Source: Steromphala cineraria
Lineage: Eukaryota > Mollusca > Gastropoda > Trochida > Trochidae
DNA: 64,000 bases
Assembly (NCBI GenBank): GCA_916613615.1
Contig: OU744726.1
Location: 55,072,987 to 55,136,986 of the forward strand
Reading direction: 5' to 3'
Below are positions 61,769 to 64,000 of the stretch, piece after piece. A program made the translations under genes and the position numbers. Position 1 is the stretch's first letter. Every line of letters begins with the position of its first letter. Under the pieces are notes generated by a model. The model had not been told where the DNA came from and ran no database searches. It was given only the letters and a program-made list of their open reading frames with translations.

Positions 61769-62511
61769 TCAACGTCTCATGTACTCAACTCCTGCTGAAA
61801 GGTTATGATTTGACAGGTCAGCTTCATCAGGCTGAATAAGGTGTGTATCAGACCGCCCACTTGCATTCGTTGACACACTGACTGGGGATTCACGACCATC
61901 AACTGGCTTGTAGCCTCTCTGCACCAAATAAGAGTAGATTGGAGGATCAACTGCCTTCATGTTTCCAGATTTGTTAACTTGATTTTTGGCTTGATATTGT
62001 TGGACCGGTGGCATGACAAGTGAAGGGCCATGGATTGGTTGGAAGTGACCTGGTCCAGGTACTATTGGTATGAAATGAGCTTGTGGATGCCCTGGATAGA
62101 GAGAAATAGGTGCTGGCCCTCTGGTGTAAGGGTCCCCAGAATAGGGAGCATGCATTGCTTGAGGCTGAGGTGTGTTGGGAGTGGATTCATCGACTGAAGG
62201 TGTATCCTCTTTATCATAATCTTCCTCTTCAGTCACCGTCTCCTCTTCCTCCTCCTCATCTTCCTCCTCTTCCTCTTCATGGTCGGTGGCATCATCTGAA
62301 AACTCTTCCTCTGCTTTATAGCTCTGTGCAGGACGTACCCTGGCAGTCATTTCTCGCTGGATGTATGTGATCTGTGGATGATCATCATCGGCCTGAACAT
62401 ACGAGTCATTCCTGTAACTAGGTTTATTGTCCTGCTTCTCATCTCTAGGATTCTTGCGATTGTATGTGAAGTCATATGAGTCCGGGCCTTTTTTTGTTGG
62501 AAACGAATCAA
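61769..62511 (-). CDS. 3'-terminal coding exon of an unrecognised host gene (acidic and proline-rich tail)
   Basis: The frame stays open from a splice acceptor (CAG at 62,512-62,514, minus strand, after a short T-run) to the stop at 61,769: 246 codons plus two bases of a split codon. It starts (x)DSFPTKKGPDSYDFTYNRKN. Residues about 67-102 are almost continuous Glu/Asp. Residues about 106-165 are rich in Pro, His, Gly and Tyr (PYSGDPYTRGPAPISLYPG). The C-terminal part is more ordered (IYSYLVQRGYKPVDG) and ends in GVEYMRR. No signal peptide, transmembrane segment or known domain is seen in this exon. It could be the cytoplasmic tail of a membrane protein or a disordered nuclear-protein tail. 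An internal Met at 62,350 is unlikely to be the start because coding character continues upstream of it. Confidence 0.75.
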
Positions 62512-62514
62512 CTG

Positions 62515-63368
62515 AAAAAGTTCAATTACATCAAATTAAGTAAACCATTGTGCTAAGATATATGCCAAAATATCAAATATGCTGATACAAATTCAAAATA
62601 CCTGACATCCCTGTACAAATGGGAGTGATGGGGGTTGGGTGGCTGGGTGTTCCTTAAACATAATTATTCCTGCAATGCACAAAAACTTTACAAGTTATTG
62701 TGTTTAAAAGGATTTTATTTACCATGAATGTGAACATATCAAAATAATTCCCAGTGAAGTATAACTAGTAAGACATATTTATGAAAATTTCTGAAAAACT
62801 TTATTGGATTAAGTTTTGGCCCAAACGGGTGTACATGGCAATAACTCATATCTTATGACCTTGAACTTTGAGATTTTAGGTCACACGACCAAAAAATACT
62901 TTCTCATTAGAGTATAACAATCATATAATGATTTAAAGTGTTAATTGTTGAAAATGAGCATTTTTACTATACCATGCTTAAATCATTAAATTGCTGTGAT
63001 CTTGATCTTTGATGTTGAAGTGGAACCTTTTCAATTTTTTTCACTTTCCCAAAGATGATATATGCCAAATCAGAGCTTCATAATGAAAAACAAGCAGCTG
63101 ACATGGTCGAGCTATATCCCCCGCAAATTGCACAATTGTATAGGTTTTCCTTATCATATTGTTGATTAATTTTTTTCGCACAAAATAACACAAATTTTCC
63201 AGGACATGAAGGAAACTGTTCTAATCAAAAAACTAAATGATACCAACTTTATGTTCACTGTTGGGAATAATTCGAGTAAACTGACAAAACTACAATCAAA
63301 CGAATGAATTATTGTATTATTTATTGGATCTCCAAGATCACTTCGATCATATGTAAGCAAACATAATT
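62515..63368. other. Probable intron of the minus-strand gene
   Basis: This lies upstream of the exon at 61,769-62,511 and shows no coding frame. It includes the segment AAAACAAGCAGCTGACATGG (63,087 on) that recurs at the window's right end, and phrases such as GACCTTGAACTTTGAGATTT common in molluscan repeats. Confidence 0.4.
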
Positions 63369-63810
63369 TCAAAATTGTTCTTCATGATACATGTATGATT
63401 ATGTATCTCCATATCAAATTTGATCCAAATGTGATGATTATTTAAGAAGTAGTGAGCAGGACAGGACTTGTAACAGTTTTCTAACAGAGTGCTCATTTTT
63501 GGCCAAAAAAGGCAAAATTTTATGAAAATATTTTCAAAATTGTTATTCATGACACACTTTCATATGATTATGTACCTTCATTTCAAATTTGATCAATATG
63601 TGATGATTAATTTAGAAGTTGTGAGCCGAACAGGACATGTAACAGATTTCTTAAAACTTTACCACTTTTTCTCCAAAATCCTAATATTTTATGTATATTT
63701 TCATAAAATTGTTACTCATGACACATTATTACATGTTTCTTCATTTCCATGACGAATTTGAATTGAAATGGTTGATTAGTTAGAAAGTTATGAGCCGGAC
63801 ACAAAGTGTA
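63369..63810 (+). repeat. Three imperfect tandem units of ~166 bp
   Basis: Units begin at about 63,369 (TCAAAATTGTTCTTCATGA), 63,534 (TCAAAATTGTTATTCATGA) and 63,701 (TCATAAAATTGTTACTCATGA). Each contains an AAATTTGAT-type box, TGATGATTA, and GTGAGC(A/C)GGACA or TATGAGCCGGACA followed by TGTAAC. The third is the most diverged and runs into the GGAC-rich tail. Confidence 0.75.
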
Positions 63811-63890
63811 ACGGACGGACAGACTGAAGGACGGACAGACGGACGGTACCCATTTTAATACCCCTCGCAACTGCGTTGTTGCTGGGGATA
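63811..63890 (+). repeat. GGAC-rich tail and terminal hairpin of a dispersed repeat
   Basis: ACGGACGGACAGAC-type repeats (63,811-63,846) precede a CCCCTCGCAAC / GTTGCTGGGG hairpin (63,861-63,887) and GATAA. This is a familiar terminal structure in bivalve repeat families and probably the end of the element that contains the 166-bp units. Confidence 0.6.
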
Positions 63891-63941
63891 AAAATATCAA
63901 GTAATGTTTTTTATAAGAATTTTTTAGGATTATTTAACTGA

Positions 63942-64000
63942 TGACCTTGACCTTTGACCTTGAATGAAAACATGTCAAAACAAGCAGCTGACAAGGTCAA
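63942..64000 (+). repeat. Repeat segment with AGGTCA half-sites, continuing past the window
   Basis: TGACCT-TGACCTT-TGACCT-TGA (63,942-63,963) is three AGGTCA half-sites on the minus strand, two in DR1 spacing. It is followed by AAAACAAGCAGCTGACAAGG (63,977 on), a near copy of 63,087-63,106. The element is cut by the window edge. Confidence 0.5.

Noticed and set aside
62110..62370. Plus-strand frame opposite the acidic exon (proline/leucine-rich)
   Set aside because: It is the antisense of the GAG/GAA-rich acidic tract of the minus-strand exon, which has the splice acceptor and stop.
54007..64000. tRNA or rRNA genes
   Set aside because: No A-box/B-box pair with a cloverleaf and no rRNA-like sequence was recognised by eye; a tRNAscan-SE or Rfam run would settle it.

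Overview
The window looks like animal nuclear DNA, most probably from a bivalve mollusc. The reasons are a 54-kb satellite array, a DIRS-type retrotransposon relic, LINE 3' ends with a TTGAACT-type tail, short elements with terminal inverted repeats, (GGAC)n/hairpin repeats of a kind common in molluscs, and a spliced exon. There are no bacterial operons. The species cannot be named from this sequence.

Positions 1-54,006 are one uninterrupted tandem array with a monomer of about 208 bp, roughly 260 copies by length. It runs off the left edge. The array is layered: neighbouring domains have different higher-order periods (2, 4, 5, 6, 7, 8, 9, 10 and about 15.5 monomers), and deletion scars shared at those spacings record block duplications. 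Short open frames recur throughout, but 208 is not a multiple of three, most frames lack an ATG start, and the differences do not look codon-constrained. I treat the array as non-coding.

Positions 54,007 to about 55,900 hold a degenerate DIRS-like retrotransposon on the minus strand. It has a capsid-like ORF with one internal stop, overlapped by a reverse transcriptase frame that has one stop and an in-frame deletion removing the catalytic core. Its 3' end is cut off by the satellite. Next to its 5' side (55,967-56,178) is a cluster of promoter-type motifs (YY1-, ETS- and NRF1-like sites and CCAAT).

Positions 56,180-61,760 are repeat-rich intergenic DNA. They contain a CCCCCG-hairpin repeat, an 82-bp and a 762-bp member of one MITE family (both with 9-bp target duplications), a TA-flanked 284-bp MITE, and two LINE C-terminal fragments in opposite orientations. 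Positions 61,769-62,511 are the 3'-terminal coding exon of a minus-strand host gene with an acidic tract and a proline-rich tail; the protein is not recognised. The rest, to 64,000, is probably its upstream intron and carries a three-unit 166-bp tandem repeat, a hairpin tail and repeat-borne AGGTCA half-sites.
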